Assembly: GCA_012513605.1 (NCBI GenBank)
Contig: JAAZBV010000156.1
Coordinates: 1-64,000, forward strand
Source: Desulfatiglans sp.
GTDB taxonomy: Bacteria > Desulfobacterota > DSM-4660 > Desulfatiglandales > HGW-15
Length of the DNA stretch: 64,000 nucleotides
Direction of reading: 5' to 3'
The position numbers and the translations under genes were made by a program. Position 1 is the first letter of the stretch. Every line of letters starts with the position of its first letter. The notes below the pieces were generated by a model. The model was not told the origin of the DNA and searched no databases. It worked only from the letters and a program-made list of their open reading frames with translations. Below are positions 26,484 through 35,871 of the stretch, piece by piece.

Positions 26484-29400
26484 CTTTCCTCCTGTCGGAT
26501 AGAAATCGTTGATAGAGATAGGAGACAAGTATCAGCACAAGGGCAAGCCCGATGAACGATGCCACCCTGTATAACTGACCCAGTGACCAGAGGTCCTTGA
26601 AAAACACCTTTAAGACGGTAATAACAAGGAGGATCAATGATGCCCACCTGAGTTTTACAATATCCTTTTTTATACCGATAACAAGCATGCATATGGAATA
26701 GAGAAGCCACCCAAGGCTGTAACCCAGTTGATGGGACAGGCTGCCATATGTCATGAGGCTGAATGCTCGGCCCTTTATGCCGAATGCTGCGGCTATCTCT
26801 ATATTCATGATACAGAATGCAAATATTGCGAGTGTCACTCCCCAGAAGGGCCTGGGCTCAATATTTATTAAGGGCCAGTTTGAGTTCTCTTTCTTGATAG
26901 TGAGAAAGATGAGCATAGTAATAATAAGCAGGTAAAGAAGTGTCGGCATGTTGAGGGCAGGCAGCATATCCGCAAACTCCATCCTGAAACTAAAAGGCAT
27001 GATCATGGATTTTAAGATGCCAAACATGATCAGAATAATCCCTGCAATCCTGAATGGCCGGGCTAGCTCCTTTGGCCATAAGAGCATACAGAAGCCGTAT
27101 GCTATCCAGATAAAGACATAACAGACTGCCATAATTAAACTGCTGCTGCGGAAGAGCATCAATGGATATCCTGGCTGCAGCATGGTGCTCAATTCCAGTT
27201 TTATAAATACCATGCCTGCAACAAGCGACATGGCAAGAAAGAGATTTTTTATGCTGAGCACCTTTCCTGTTGAAGGTTCTTTTAAAAATAAAAAGATCAG
27301 TAACCCAATAACAGGCAAATATGCAATAAGCCCCAGGTTAAAAAATGGTCTCATCTTATATACATCTAAAGGGCCGCTGAATAGAGCAATAATAAGCCAT
27401 GTCGCACTTAAGACTATAAGCCCAAGGCCGGTATAGCGCATTGCTTTGGGTACAGTTAAGGCCCTCCACAGGGCTGTGCCGAAACCGGCCCATATAATGT
27501 TATACAATATGGATTGAAGCATACTTCCGCGGGGCAAAAATTTAAGTGTCCTCCCTGCATGCGCCATCTCACTGTTTGTAAAGATGTCTGCGATCAAAAG
27601 ATTCAAAAAGAAAAACCCTGTGCCCAATGAAAGCCACAAAAAATATTTATCTATTTCTATCTTATTAAGTCTGGATTCAGGGTATTTAGCAAGTCTTACA
27701 GCCCAGGCAAGCGAAGCCACACAGGCAGCAACAGAGAGGGCAGCCGGGTTTAATATTTTAATGCTCTCCGGCCCCTTCATCTGATTAAGGCATGATAACA
27801 GTATTATAAGCCCTGCCGGCGCCATAAATATGGATACCCACCTTAAACCGGGGTGCTCAACGCGTCTGTTGAGCCATAAAAGGAGTGTGGCCTCAAATAC
27901 AAGCGCAAGCCCGATCCATCCATGATCAAGGAGCATGACAGGTATTGTTGATACATAGAAAAGCAGGATACCACCATGAAAGGCAAGTATCAGGTTTCTT
28001 TCCTCTTTTGCCTCAAGCCTTTTAATGAGCCTCATAATGGCGGGTAGTTTTATAATGGCGAGGATAAGCGGCGCCCAGCCGGATAGTGCCCTGTCAAGCA
28101 GGTGATCGGCTGCAACTATTACAAATATCCCCTGAAACACCTCAAAGATGGCCCAGACCACCCACATCCTTTTCCATCTTTCAAATGAACCAAACATGAA
28201 AAAGGGTATGATTACTGAACAGACGAAAAATAGGCCTGACCAGCAAAGGGCACTAAGATAAATCTCAGGCCTGTTCATCGGGTTAAATATCCAGATAGCC
28301 TGTGCGAATAGAGTTGATAACAGTACAACCATCCCCATTGGTTCGGAATAAAGGCGTTTTGCGATTACAAGGGTCAAAACAAGAAAGCAGAGAATGGTTG
28401 TCATGCCGGCATGAGGGTTAAGTGGCTGCTGGCCTAAAAAGGATGCGGCAATCAGCAGAAAGATCCCCATGACGGGGGTTGATGTCATCCATTCCATAAG
28501 AGGCTTTTTAAAATCAAATGATGCCCCTAACATCTCCGGCCCTATCTTAAGCCTCTCTCTCCATTCAGGAAGTCTTTTTATGAGGATGAAGATAAGAAGA
28601 GAGAGTATTGCCCCTGCAATAAATGTAAAACTGTAAAAGCTATAACCTATAAGGTATGGAGGGATTTTGATCATCCATATTAAACCGCTGACAACCAGCA
28701 GCAGGGCAAGTATCCCGATCTGTATAAGCCCGCCAAAAATAATAGTGATGAATATGCCAAGGGCCTGAAGGCACAGGGCCATTGGCCAGAACCAGAATGA
28801 GATATCCGGGTTTTTAAGTATTGCTAAAAGACTTACGCCTGCGACAGCAACAGGGAAGGTCTTGAACCATGAGATAAACTTTTTGTCAGGCCCGTATTTC
28901 ATGATAAGGAGTAGAGGGCCAATGCCGCCTGCAATGCCATAAATGAGATAAAGCAGGAATGACCATCCTGTACCATTCGGGTAAAACCTGTATAATGACC
29001 ATAATATGGCGGCAATAAATGTAAGCACAGAGTATGGAATCACGCATGAATACCATCGCCTGTTGTTTCTTGCGAGGATTATCGCGCCGCACATGGCTGC
29101 TGCATAAATGAGCATGGGGGCTGGTCCGCTGTATTTGATCATGATGATAAATGCGATCACAAGGAGGCTCATATAGAGGATTATCCCTGACCAGAGCAGA
29201 CATTTACCTTCTTCATTCTCAGGTTTTAAAAACTCCAGAAACATACTGAAAAGGGCGGTATTTACAATCCATACTATGGCGATAGTCATGCTCACGGGTT
29301 CAGGGGTGGCAAATAACGAGCCGACTGCGAGCGATAGGATTGTCCCTGATGTTGCCACAAGTAAAAGGAGAGGTGACCTTAGCCTTTTCATCACCTGGTA

Positions 29401-30303
29401 AAGTCCGATGTTGACAATGGCAAGGTAGATGAATAGAAGATACAGATTTTCTCCACCGACACTTACAAGGGTTGGTGTGGCATATGCGCCTATGGCCCCC
29501 AAGACAGAGACTGCAATGCCTTTGTGATAAATGGCAAGTACAAATGCTGCGGCAGATACAACAATAAGCAGGCCGAACCCTGCATAATTTGATATGTAGT
29601 GGTAGTAGAGGGTTGCTGCAAATATTACACTGAAAAGCACCCCGATACCGCCTGCAGCGAGTGTATGACGCATTATGTCATATCTGCCACGCTCAAATTT
29701 CCCTGATGCAATTATCAGTATCATCCCTGTTATTGCGCCAATTACAAGTCGCACGATGGGCGGGATGAGGTTCCTGTCTATGGAGTATTTTACAAAAAAG
29801 CCTGCCCCAATGAAAAGGGCAATGCCGCCTATCCATGCAAAGAGCTTTGCACCGGTGAACTGTTCCCAGTCCACATTCCCCCTGAACTGTTGCCACCTCT
29901 TTACAAGCTCATTTTCCTCGATGGTAGTTTGACGAGCCTCCTGTTGAGGCCCCTGTTCAGGTTCAGCCTCTGTATACTTGAAATCAAACGCCTTATATGC
30001 AGCCTGCTTTGGAGGGAGAGGAGGAAGTTCTTCAGCCGGTGGCGCCTCTGTAACCTCTTCGTGTACCTCTTCTTCCCTGATTTCTACAGGTGTTTCTTCT
30101 GCCTGAACAGGCCGTTCTTTTACCGGTTCTGTTTTTTGATCAAAACCCTCTCTTCTGTTAAATATGCCTTCAGGGAGATTATCATTCAGAAACTTAACCC
30201 TTTTTTCAAGATATCGCAGTCTATCCTTGATGCCTTTTATTTCACTGGTCTTTATAAAAAGCACAACAATGCAGGCGAAAACCAGGAGCCAAAGTATAAC
30301 CAT
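26476..30303 (-). CDS. DUF2339 family multi-spanning membrane protein
   Basis: A 1275-aa inner-membrane protein of the DUF2339 family. An N-terminal membrane helix (residues 1-17) and a short coiled coil (about 20-40) come first. An acidic, Pro-rich stretch (about 55-130) precedes the conserved GAKLFAWIGGIALFIGAGFFVKYSIDRN opening. More than 25 hydrophobic segments follow to the end. GGAGG lies 6 bases before the ATG. It is followed by, and overlaps, the DUF3999 gene; the two families recur as neighbours in Gram-negative bacteria, suggesting one membrane complex. The function is unknown; the size and segment count would suit an envelope or polysaccharide role, but that is a guess. Confidence 0.9.
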   Translation of the reverse strand: MVILWLLVFACIVVLFIKTSEIKGIKDRLRYLEKRVKFLNDNLPEGIFNRREGFDQKTEPVKERPVQAEETPVEIREEEVHEEVTEAPPAEELPPLPPKQAAYKAFDFKYTEAEPEQGPQQEARQTTIEENELVKRWQQFRGNVDWEQFTGAKLFAWIGGIALFIGAGFFVKYSIDRNLIPPIVRLVIGAITGMILIIASGKFERGRYDIMRHTLAAGGIGVLFSVIFAATLYYHYISNYAGFGLLIVVSAAAFVLAIYHKGIAVSVLGAIGAYATPTLVSVGGENLYLLFIYLAIVNIGLYQVMKRLRSPLLLLVATSGTILSLAVGSLFATPEPVSMTIAIVWIVNTALFSMFLEFLKPENEEGKCLLWSGIILYMSLLVIAFIIMIKYSGPAPMLIYAAAMCGAIILARNNRRWYSCVIPYSVLTFIAAILWSLYRFYPNGTGWSFLLYLIYGIAGGIGPLLLIMKYGPDKKFISWFKTFPVAVAGVSLLAILKNPDISFWFWPMALCLQALGIFITIIFGGLIQIGILALLLVVSGLIWMIKIPPYLIGYSFYSFTFIAGAILSLLIFILIKRLPEWRERLKIGPEMLGASFDFKKPLMEWMTSTPVMGIFLLIAASFLGQQPLNPHAGMTTILCFLVLTLVIAKRLYSEPMGMVVLLSTLFAQAIWIFNPMNRPEIYLSALCWSGLFFVCSVIIPFFMFGSFERWKRMWVVWAIFEVFQGIFVIVAADHLLDRALSGWAPLILAIIKLPAIMRLIKRLEAKEERNLILAFHGGILLFYVSTIPVMLLDHGWIGLALVFEATLLLWLNRRVEHPGLRWVSIFMAPAGLIILLSCLNQMKGPESIKILNPAALSVAACVASLAWAVRLAKYPESRLNKIEIDKYFLWLSLGTGFFFLNLLIADIFTNSEMAHAGRTLKFLPRGSMLQSILYNIIWAGFGTALWRALTVPKAMRYTGLGLIVLSATWLIIALFSGPLDVYKMRPFFNLGLIAYLPVIGLLIFLFLKEPSTGKVLSIKNLFLAMSLVAGMVFIKLELSTMLQPGYPLMLFRSSSLIMAVCYVFIWIAYGFCMLLWPKELARPFRIAGIILIMFGILKSMIMPFSFRMEFADMLPALNMPTLLYLLIITMLIFLTIKKENSNWPLINIEPRPFWGVTLAIFAFCIMNIEIAAAFGIKGRAFSLMTYGSLSHQLGYSLGWLLYSICMLVIGIKKDIVKLRWASLILLVITVLKVFFKDLWSLGQLYRVASFIGLALVLILVSYLYQRFLSDRRKDV

Positions 30304-30433
30304 CTATATCCTCCATCAAAAGAAGTAATGGCATGTCACATATTTAAGGGTAAAACCGGTAAGTCAAAAAATGATTATTATTCTTTATCGTCAAAAATGT
30401 TACCTTTATTAAAATATTTAACATAATATGATT

Positions 30434-31189
30434 TTATTTTTTCCCTACAGGTGCAATATAGACCGTGATCTCATCCTCTCCATCGACCTTGAGTAATTCA
30501 TCCATCTTTTCCTGATCATAGGCAGCTATGGCGCATGTCCCTGCCTCTATTGCCTCGCAGGCAAGGTACAGGTTCTGGCATATGTGACCTGCCTCAATTG
30601 CTATCACCTTTGCTGAATCAATATCGTACCGCCACTCCATACGATAGGGGATGGCTGTCCAGACAAAGGTGACCGCTGAGTCTGCGACCCATCCCTGTCT
30701 GAATGTTGCTTCAACAAGTTTGTGTTTCAGATGATCTTCAGTGAACTCAAGTAAAAGCTGGTGCTCAACCGGAAGATAGCGGTACACCCCCTGCTCAAGA
30801 CCCTGCACGTTGAACACACAAAGGTATGTCTCAAATGCGTGACGGCAACCTGCAGAGGGTACTGTTCTTAATGCATGGCCGGGCGCAAGGTGCTGGCGTA
30901 TACCCTGGGTAGCCCATAAAAGAAAGGAGAGCTCCTTAATAGTTATGGCCTCACTGCTGTAAGCCCTGCGGCTTTCACGTTTTTGTATGGCAGCTTTTAA
31001 ATCAATGCTGCCGATATCATTAAGACTATCAAACCCGATCAGCTCAATGCGCTTCTTTTCTTTTGAGAAGGGCTTTTCCACAGGCGGGGGCGAAATACCT
31101 TTATTCTGATCTGTTTGTGAAAAGTCTATGGTCTTCCGGATACTGTCCTTTAAAAATGCCCTGTACTGCCTTATTATTTCTTTATCCAT
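30434..31189 (-). CDS. SagB/ThcOx-type nitroreductase-family oxidoreductase
   Basis: A 251-aa FMN-dependent protein of the nitroreductase superfamily, SagB/ThcOx branch: KRESRRAYS near residue 69 (FMN phosphate contact), LSFLLWATQGI, RTVPSAGCRHAFETYL near 110, and IEAGHICQNLYLACEAIEAGTCAI near 195. SagB-type members oxidise azolines in peptide toxins, but many stand-alone relatives in anaerobes have other, unknown roles. No precursor peptide or YcaO gene is nearby, so a peptide-modifying role is not supported. It is about 130 bases upstream of the DUF2339 gene on the same strand. Confidence 0.85.
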   Translation of the reverse strand: MDKEIIRQYRAFLKDSIRKTIDFSQTDQNKGISPPPVEKPFSKEKKRIELIGFDSLNDIGSIDLKAAIQKRESRRAYSSEAITIKELSFLLWATQGIRQHLAPGHALRTVPSAGCRHAFETYLCVFNVQGLEQGVYRYLPVEHQLLLEFTEDHLKHKLVEATFRQGWVADSAVTFVWTAIPYRMEWRYDIDSAKVIAIEAGHICQNLYLACEAIEAGTCAIAAYDQEKMDELLKVDGEDEITVYIAPVGKK

Positions 31190-32026
31190 ATTTCTCTCTC
31201 ATATTCGTATAAATAGTTTATGTGTAAATAAAGCATGATCTGTGCCATTAAAGCGCTGCCTGTTATGTGGTGTAATTTCAATATGATGCTTGTATGGTAT
31301 CAGGTATTTAAGTTGTGATAAACATAAATTATGTTCATTTATTGCATATAACACATACCAATTCTGAACTGAATGTAAAAATAGAAAATCACACTGACAG
31401 GATGTAACTTAATTTTATCCTTCTATTGTTCGCACGGTCCCCGAGGGGATGCTTTCTTTGATGTTCTGCGTTTTATTGCCATCCTTTTACAGGTATAAAA
31501 TATTTCCAATTGATATTTGAGGGTGCGTTTCCGTTTCTTAACCTTTAACCGCCTTACTTTTGATACAGTCATGAAGTGAGTAAATGATTTATGCCCTTCC
31601 CATGCTTAAAAATGATAAATACTTATCTGTGAAAAGTGCAGGCTTGATAACCAATGCTATATCCAGAACGTCATTCCTGATCTGATTTGGCATCTATACA
31701 CAGAACGTCATTCCCGACCTGATCGGGAATCCAGTTGCTTTTGATTTGTAATTGCTTATCTGCCTCTTGCGGATTAGGGAATGTACAATATCAACGGGAT
31801 GACCCCAATTTTATCGCAATTTTATCGTTTAAGATGAATATTGTTTTAATTTTTATATTCACAAGTTTTGCCGCTGTTGGCTTTTTTGCAAAACAATAGG
31901 TGTCAGAATTATAAGTTTAAAAGAGTAAGCTTTTATTTAACGATATTAATGGATTTATTCTTTGACAATTGAATATTGTGTCAAATGTGTAGGTCTGATG
32001 GCTTGCTGATTGCTTACATATATCAA
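31190..32026. other. Long gene-poor stretch
   Basis: About 840 bases, AT-rich, with no supported gene on either strand. It holds the two GTCATTCC repeat units (31664-31733) and an inverted repeat, TTTGACA / TGTCAAA (31961-31967 and 31979-31985), downstream of the Phd antitoxin gene. It marks the start of the accessory segment. Confidence 0.55.
31664..31733. repeat. GTCATTCC-type intergenic repeat, two direct units
   Basis: Two units of CAGAACGTCATTCCYGAYCTGAT lie 37 bases apart (31664 and 31701). The second contains a hairpin, ATTCCCGA / TCGGGAAT, and ends in ATCCAG. A further, reversed and decayed unit is at 37990-38022. This repeat type is widespread between genes in many bacteria. Confidence 0.75.
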
Positions 32027-32257
32027 TTATAGGCGCTCCTCACGGTCTTCAATAATCAGTTGGCTTATAGATTTTCCTTTTAATTCAATAGCCTCAGCAT
32101 CAAAATCCGGCCAGATGATATTTTTTTTGGGCCCCAGAGCAGTTATTTTTGCTATTGGTTTCCCTCTGCTGGTAATAGTAATTTCCTCTCCAAGGTGTAT
32201 ATCCTTCAATATTTTGCTGAAATTTTTCTGGATTTCTCCGACAGTGGCTGATTTCAT
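32027..32257 (-). CDS. Phd/YefM-type antitoxin (orphan)
   Basis: A 76-aa protein with the N-terminal Phd/YefM DNA-binding fold: SATVGEIQKNFSKILKDI, then GEEITITSRGKPIAKI. In this family the N-terminal domain represses its own promoter and the C-terminal tail wraps the toxin. The start is ATG 32257, preceded by GGGAG; the in-frame ATG at 32272 lacks a site. No Doc, YoeB or PIN toxin reads downstream or upstream, so it is either an orphan regulator or the remains of a lost pair. A palindrome sits 24 bases upstream at 32281-32297. Confidence 0.85.
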   Translation of the reverse strand: MKSATVGEIQKNFSKILKDIHLGEEITITSRGKPIAKITALGPKKNIIWPDFDAEAIELKGKSISQLIIEDREERL

Positions 32258-32280
32258 AATATATACTCCCATGATGTTTG

Positions 32281-32297
32281 ACGCATATTATATGCGT
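32281..32297. promoter_or_regulatory. Palindrome upstream of the antitoxin, candidate operator
   Basis: ACGCATA-TTA-TATGCGT is a perfect 7+7 inverted repeat with a 3-base spacer. It sits just upstream of the antitoxin start, where Phd/YefM dimers bind their own promoters. Confidence 0.5.
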
Positions 32298-32513
32298 AAA
32301 TAATTGGAGGTTCAAGGACAGAGAGGGTGATCAGTTTATGGCAGACAATGAAGGGTGGATTATCCAAAGGATTTTTATCTTTTTTCCCCTGTCCCCACTG
32401 GAAGATTTTTTAGGCAATGTGTTCTGCTGACATATTGTACATATATAAACCTGTCACCAATTGGTTTTGTATGATTTAACTGTATATGCCCTCAAAATTT
32501 AACGAGATTAAAA

Positions 32514-33035
32514 TCAGTCTACAATTTCATATGAAATATCAGTTTTATTTTGCACATTATCCAGCACTGCACCCAGTTCCATTGCCTTTTTGATAAATGC
32601 CTTTTTTTCTCCTTCAGTCATGGTCGATTCAAATCGGATAAATACCCGAAGGCCTGAAAGCCCTGCGCGGCCTGATGTTTTAAGCCCCATAATCCTTGAA
32701 AAATCCACCTCTCCCTCTACCCTGGCTTCAATATTATGAATCTCTAGTTTGTCCAGAACAGCCAGAAAACGCAATGTAGAGACAACACAGGAGCCATAGG
32801 CTATGGCAAGGTATTCGGGCGGGGTAGGCCCCAGATCATCTGCACCGAAATCTACCGGCTGATCAACCACCACCCTGTGATTGCGAACACGGGATTCAAC
32901 AATCCGGTTTCTTACTTCCCTGCTTGTTACCTTTATCTTGTAAGGGGCAGGATTTTCTTTTGCTGCGACTATCGCTGGGATAATAAACAAAACTGCAAAT
33001 ATAAGAAGCAGGTTCGTCAGCCTTTGATTTTTCAT
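32514..33035 (-). CDS. OsmC-family protein with an export signal
   Basis: A 173-aa protein of the OsmC/Ohr peroxide-reduction family. Unusually, it starts with a signal peptide (LLLIFAVLFIIPAIVAA, about residues 7-23), which points to the periplasm. The family core is visible in VDFGADDLGPTPPEYLAIAYGSCVVSTLRF; only one Cys is present, at the position of the second Cys of OsmC, so the classic two-Cys mechanism is not available. The start is ATG 33035, with AAGGAGA 5 bases upstream; ATG 33056 lacks one. It is divergent from a LysR regulator, its probable controller. Confidence 0.83.
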   Translation of the reverse strand: MKNQRLTNLLLIFAVLFIIPAIVAAKENPAPYKIKVTSREVRNRIVESRVRNHRVVVDQPVDFGADDLGPTPPEYLAIAYGSCVVSTLRFLAVLDKLEIHNIEARVEGEVDFSRIMGLKTSGRAGLSGLRVFIRFESTMTEGEKKAFIKKAMELGAVLDNVQNKTDISYEIVD

Positions 33036-33199
33036 ATTCTTCTCCTTTATGCTCAAAAACTTTTAATAAAACTTTGTCCCCTGAAAAAATTTCTTAAAAA
33101 AATTGTTTGTATTTCCCCAACTCATATATTATCGATATTTTGCTGTCTAACGGATTAATTAGATAATTATGATCGAAATTATTGATCAGGGGAGTGGAA

Positions 33200-34102
33200 T
33201 TGGAATTAAGGAACCTGAAGACCTTTTTAACTGTTGCCCGGCTTTTAAATTTCAGGAAAGCTGCTGAGATGCTTAACTATGCACAGTCCTCTGTGTCTGC
33301 GCAGATAAAAATACTGGAAGAAGAGTTGGGAAAACCCCTTTTTCAGAGGGTGGGCCGGGCTGTTGTCCTCACCGATGCGGGGCAGGAGCTGTTGCAGTAT
33401 GCGCAAAAAATCACTGCAATGGAACAGGAGGCCATGGGAGCGGTAACTGGTACAAAGAGCAGGCATGGGAGAATATCACTGAGAATTCCTCAGACCATTG
33501 GGAGCTGTTTTCTTCCTGATATCCTGACGGGGTTTTATCATGATCATCCGGATGTGGATTTTGATGTGGCAAGCTGTGAATATCAAAACCTGCCATATGA
33601 ATTGAAAAGCGGGATTACAGACCTGGCCTTTCTGCTCACTGATTCTCTTGATTTATCAGAACTGAAGACTGAATTTTTAGGGACAGTAAACCTTGTAATG
33701 ATTAGCTCACCTGACCACCCCCTTACCAGGAAAAAAACTGTCTCGATAATGGATCTCTCTTCAAACACCATCTTTTTACCCAAGCATGATTGCAGTTACA
33801 GGATGATGATAGAGCAGTGGCTTATGGATAAAAAGATAAAAACATCATCCATTGTGGAAATGAACAGCATCGAGGCAATCAAGCAATGCATTATAAAAGG
33901 TTTGGGAATTGCCATAATGCCTGATATTACGGCTGCAAAAGAGATTGATCAGGGCAATCTTGCTGTTCTTAACTGGGATGAAATGTCCATTGAGACGGCG
34001 GTACTTATGATTTGGTACAGGGGAAAATGGATATCACCTCTGTTAAAAAGTTTTATGGACAGTGTGAGAAAGGTGTTTTCTGAGACGATTAATAAACCGT
34101 GA
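33200..34102 (+). CDS. LysR-family transcriptional regulator
   Basis: A 300-aa LysR-type regulator. The N-terminal winged helix is textbook (LRNLKTFLTVARLLNFRKAAEMLNYAQSSVSAQIK), and the C-terminal substrate-binding domain covers about 90-295. The start is TTG 33200 (giving MELRNLK, the usual opening), with AGGGGAG at 33188-33194 just upstream; GTG 33194 and TTG 33182 are less likely. It faces the exported OsmC gene, the common LysR arrangement with a shared control region (33057-33199), so it probably responds to oxidative or thiol stress. That role is inferred from context. Confidence 0.9.
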   Translation: MELRNLKTFLTVARLLNFRKAAEMLNYAQSSVSAQIKILEEELGKPLFQRVGRAVVLTDAGQELLQYAQKITAMEQEAMGAVTGTKSRHGRISLRIPQTIGSCFLPDILTGFYHDHPDVDFDVASCEYQNLPYELKSGITDLAFLLTDSLDLSELKTEFLGTVNLVMISSPDHPLTRKKTVSIMDLSSNTIFLPKHDCSYRMMIEQWLMDKKIKTSSIVEMNSIEAIKQCIIKGLGIAIMPDITAAKEIDQGNLAVLNWDEMSIETAVLMIWYRGKWISPLLKSFMDSVRKVFSETINKP

Positions 34103-34122
34103 GTATCTTACTGTAAAGGGGT

Positions 34123-34191
34123 AAAGGGGTCAAATCTCCGAATAGCTTTTGCAAATTTATTAGTAGAGCTAAACGGAGATTTGACCCCTTT
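34123..34191. repeat. 18-bp perfect inverted repeat (GGGGTCAAATCTCCG element)
   Basis: The arms 34123-34140 and 34174-34191 are exact complements and enclose a 33-nt spacer; T residues follow. The AAAGGGGTCAAATCTCCG sequence resembles the repeat hairpins often spread by REP-associated transposases. It lies exactly between the LysR gene and the start of the Rhs coding remnant, so it marks the junction where the Rhs gene was cut. Confidence 0.8.
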
Positions 34192-34200
34192 TTTAATATT

Positions 34201-34521
34201 AAAGAATATGCGAAATGCACAGAGTATGAGCCTACAGGTAAAATAGGCAGGATAACCCATCCCTATAATGATACAGAAACGGTTTATACCTATAATCTAC
34301 AGACAACAAGATTAGAAAATCTTGTAACATTAGGGCCAGCACCGGGTAATTATACTATTCAAAACAGACTATATACCTACTCAAAGGCAGGGGATTTATT
34401 AACTATTATTGATAGCAGTGGTTCAATACCTGTTACATACACATATCAGTATGACAATCTGCACAGGTTATTATCAGAAGATGTCACAGGTGATCCTTTA
34501 CCACCAACAAGCGCAGAGGTA
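34201..34521 (+). pseudogene. Upstream in-frame part of a 5'-truncated Rhs gene
   Basis: The frame of the Rhs gene downstream stays open upstream of its first ATG, back to a stop at 34114. From 34201 on it encodes clear YD-repeat sequence (EYEPTGKIGRITHPYND, YSKAGDLLTIIDS, YQYDNLHRLLSE). There is no start codon or ribosome binding site in this part. The frame also runs through the inverted repeat. The large N-terminal part of a normal Rhs protein is missing, so the gene is a displaced tail. Confidence 0.8.
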
Positions 34522-35871
34522 TTGAATTATACCTATAATGACCCTGACCATATAAATGCGGTAAGTTCCATTAGTTATAATGGTACTCCTTATGCCTTCA
34601 CATATGACCCAAATGGCAATATGTTAACCGGGCATGATTTTACAAACCCTGCCAACATTTTTAAAAGAAGCCTTACATGGAATGCGGATAATATGCCCAC
34701 AGTAATAGAGCGTAGATCATTAGCAAATAATGCTCTTATCTCTTCCATAAATCTTACATATGATGGTAATGGTGCAAGGGCTAAAAAGGTGGCAGGAGGG
34801 ATAACCACCTATTATGTAAGCAGTGATTATGAGATAAAGAATGGTGTGGCAACAAAGTATGTCTTTGCCGGAAACATGAGAGTTGCCAGCATTGAGGGTA
34901 CAAATATAGATAACTCTAAAATATTCCATAAGGAGCACCTTGGCAGCTCCACTGCTGTTACAGATAATACAGGAGCGGATATTGAGACAACCGAATATAT
35001 GCCATTTGGTGTTCAGAGGAGCCATTCAGGGGCAAACGCATCTGATTACAAGTATACAGACCAGGAGCTTGACAATGAATCCGGGCTGTATAATTATGAC
35101 GCAAGGATGTATGACCCGGTGATTGGGAGGTTTATATCTACTGATGTACTCGTTCAAGATTGGTATGACCCACAAGCGTTAAATAGACTTTCATATTGTC
35201 GAAATAATCCTCTTAAGTATATTGACCCATCAGGACATGAGTTCATAAACGAAGTGATTGAAGGAGATTTTAATGATACCGGAACAACTTGGACGGGCAT
35301 TGGAGGATCAATTGGAGTTGGTTTGATTCCTATTGTAGGGCAAATTGCAGATCTTAGAGATACTATTGCCAATGGGAAAAATGTATGGGAAAATCCAACG
35401 AAAGGTGTAGCATGGGTTGGTTTAGCAGGTGCCGTTGTTGCATGGGTACCTGGATTAGGTGATGCATTAAAAGGTGTATTTAAAGTAGGTAAAAATGTTG
35501 TTGGGTCTACTGATGAAGTCGTAGAAATAACTACATCAAGGTTTGCTCGTCGTGAAGCAATGCGACAAGAAGGTATTCCAACTAGCAGGTCTGCAACTTC
35601 ACATCTGGGGAACAATAACAGTCAACTTAGGGTAGAAGGTGCTGATGGAAAACCTAAGATTATTACCCAACACAATGCAGATAAAAACCATAAAAATCCG
35701 CATTGGCATGCTGCCGATCCTAAAACTGATCCTGCCACTGGAGAAGTCCTTAAGAACAACCGTGGTCAGAATAAATATAAATCAGGCGGATCCACGGTTG
35801 AATATAATGATGGAATTCCTGAACCTGCTCCTGAAATACAAAATAAGCTTCTTATTAGAGAGAAAAGGTGA
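34522..35871 (+). CDS. Rhs-family protein C-terminal part with toxin-like tail
   Basis: The 449-aa portion from the first ATG has further YD repeats (YDPNGNMLTG), the Rhs core (HLGSSTAVTDNTGADIETTEYMPFG, then YNYDARMYDPVIGRFISTDVLVQDWYDPQALNRLSY) and the PSGHEF boundary near residue 240. The tail after this is the variable toxin region: a hydrophobic Gly-rich pre-toxin stretch (about 258-315), then REAMRQEGIPTSRSA and a terminal His-rich, basic module (HNADKNHKNPHWHAADPK, NRGQNKYKSGGST). This resembles tails of bacterial polymorphic toxins, perhaps a nuclease, but I do not assign a named type. Without the N-terminal half, delivery is unlikely unless the tail recombines into an intact Rhs gene. 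Confidence 0.75.
   Translation: MNYTYNDPDHINAVSSISYNGTPYAFTYDPNGNMLTGHDFTNPANIFKRSLTWNADNMPTVIERRSLANNALISSINLTYDGNGARAKKVAGGITTYYVSSDYEIKNGVATKYVFAGNMRVASIEGTNIDNSKIFHKEHLGSSTAVTDNTGADIETTEYMPFGVQRSHSGANASDYKYTDQELDNESGLYNYDARMYDPVIGRFISTDVLVQDWYDPQALNRLSYCRNNPLKYIDPSGHEFINEVIEGDFNDTGTTWTGIGGSIGVGLIPIVGQIADLRDTIANGKNVWENPTKGVAWVGLAGAVVAWVPGLGDALKGVFKVGKNVVGSTDEVVEITTSRFARREAMRQEGIPTSRSATSHLGNNNSQLRVEGADGKPKIITQHNADKNHKNPHWHAADPKTDPATGEVLKNNRGQNKYKSGGSTVEYNDGIPEPAPEIQNKLLIREKR

Noticed and set aside
29890-30426. 178-aa plus-strand frame opposite the DUF2339 start
   Set aside because: It is the mirror of the coding strand, rich in Phe, Leu and Cys from reversed codons; the minus-strand gene has a strong site and clear domains.
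30434-31189. Azoline peptide biosynthesis locus around the SagB-type gene
   Set aside because: No YcaO/SagD, SagC or small precursor gene was found on either side, so the SagB-like protein is treated as stand-alone.
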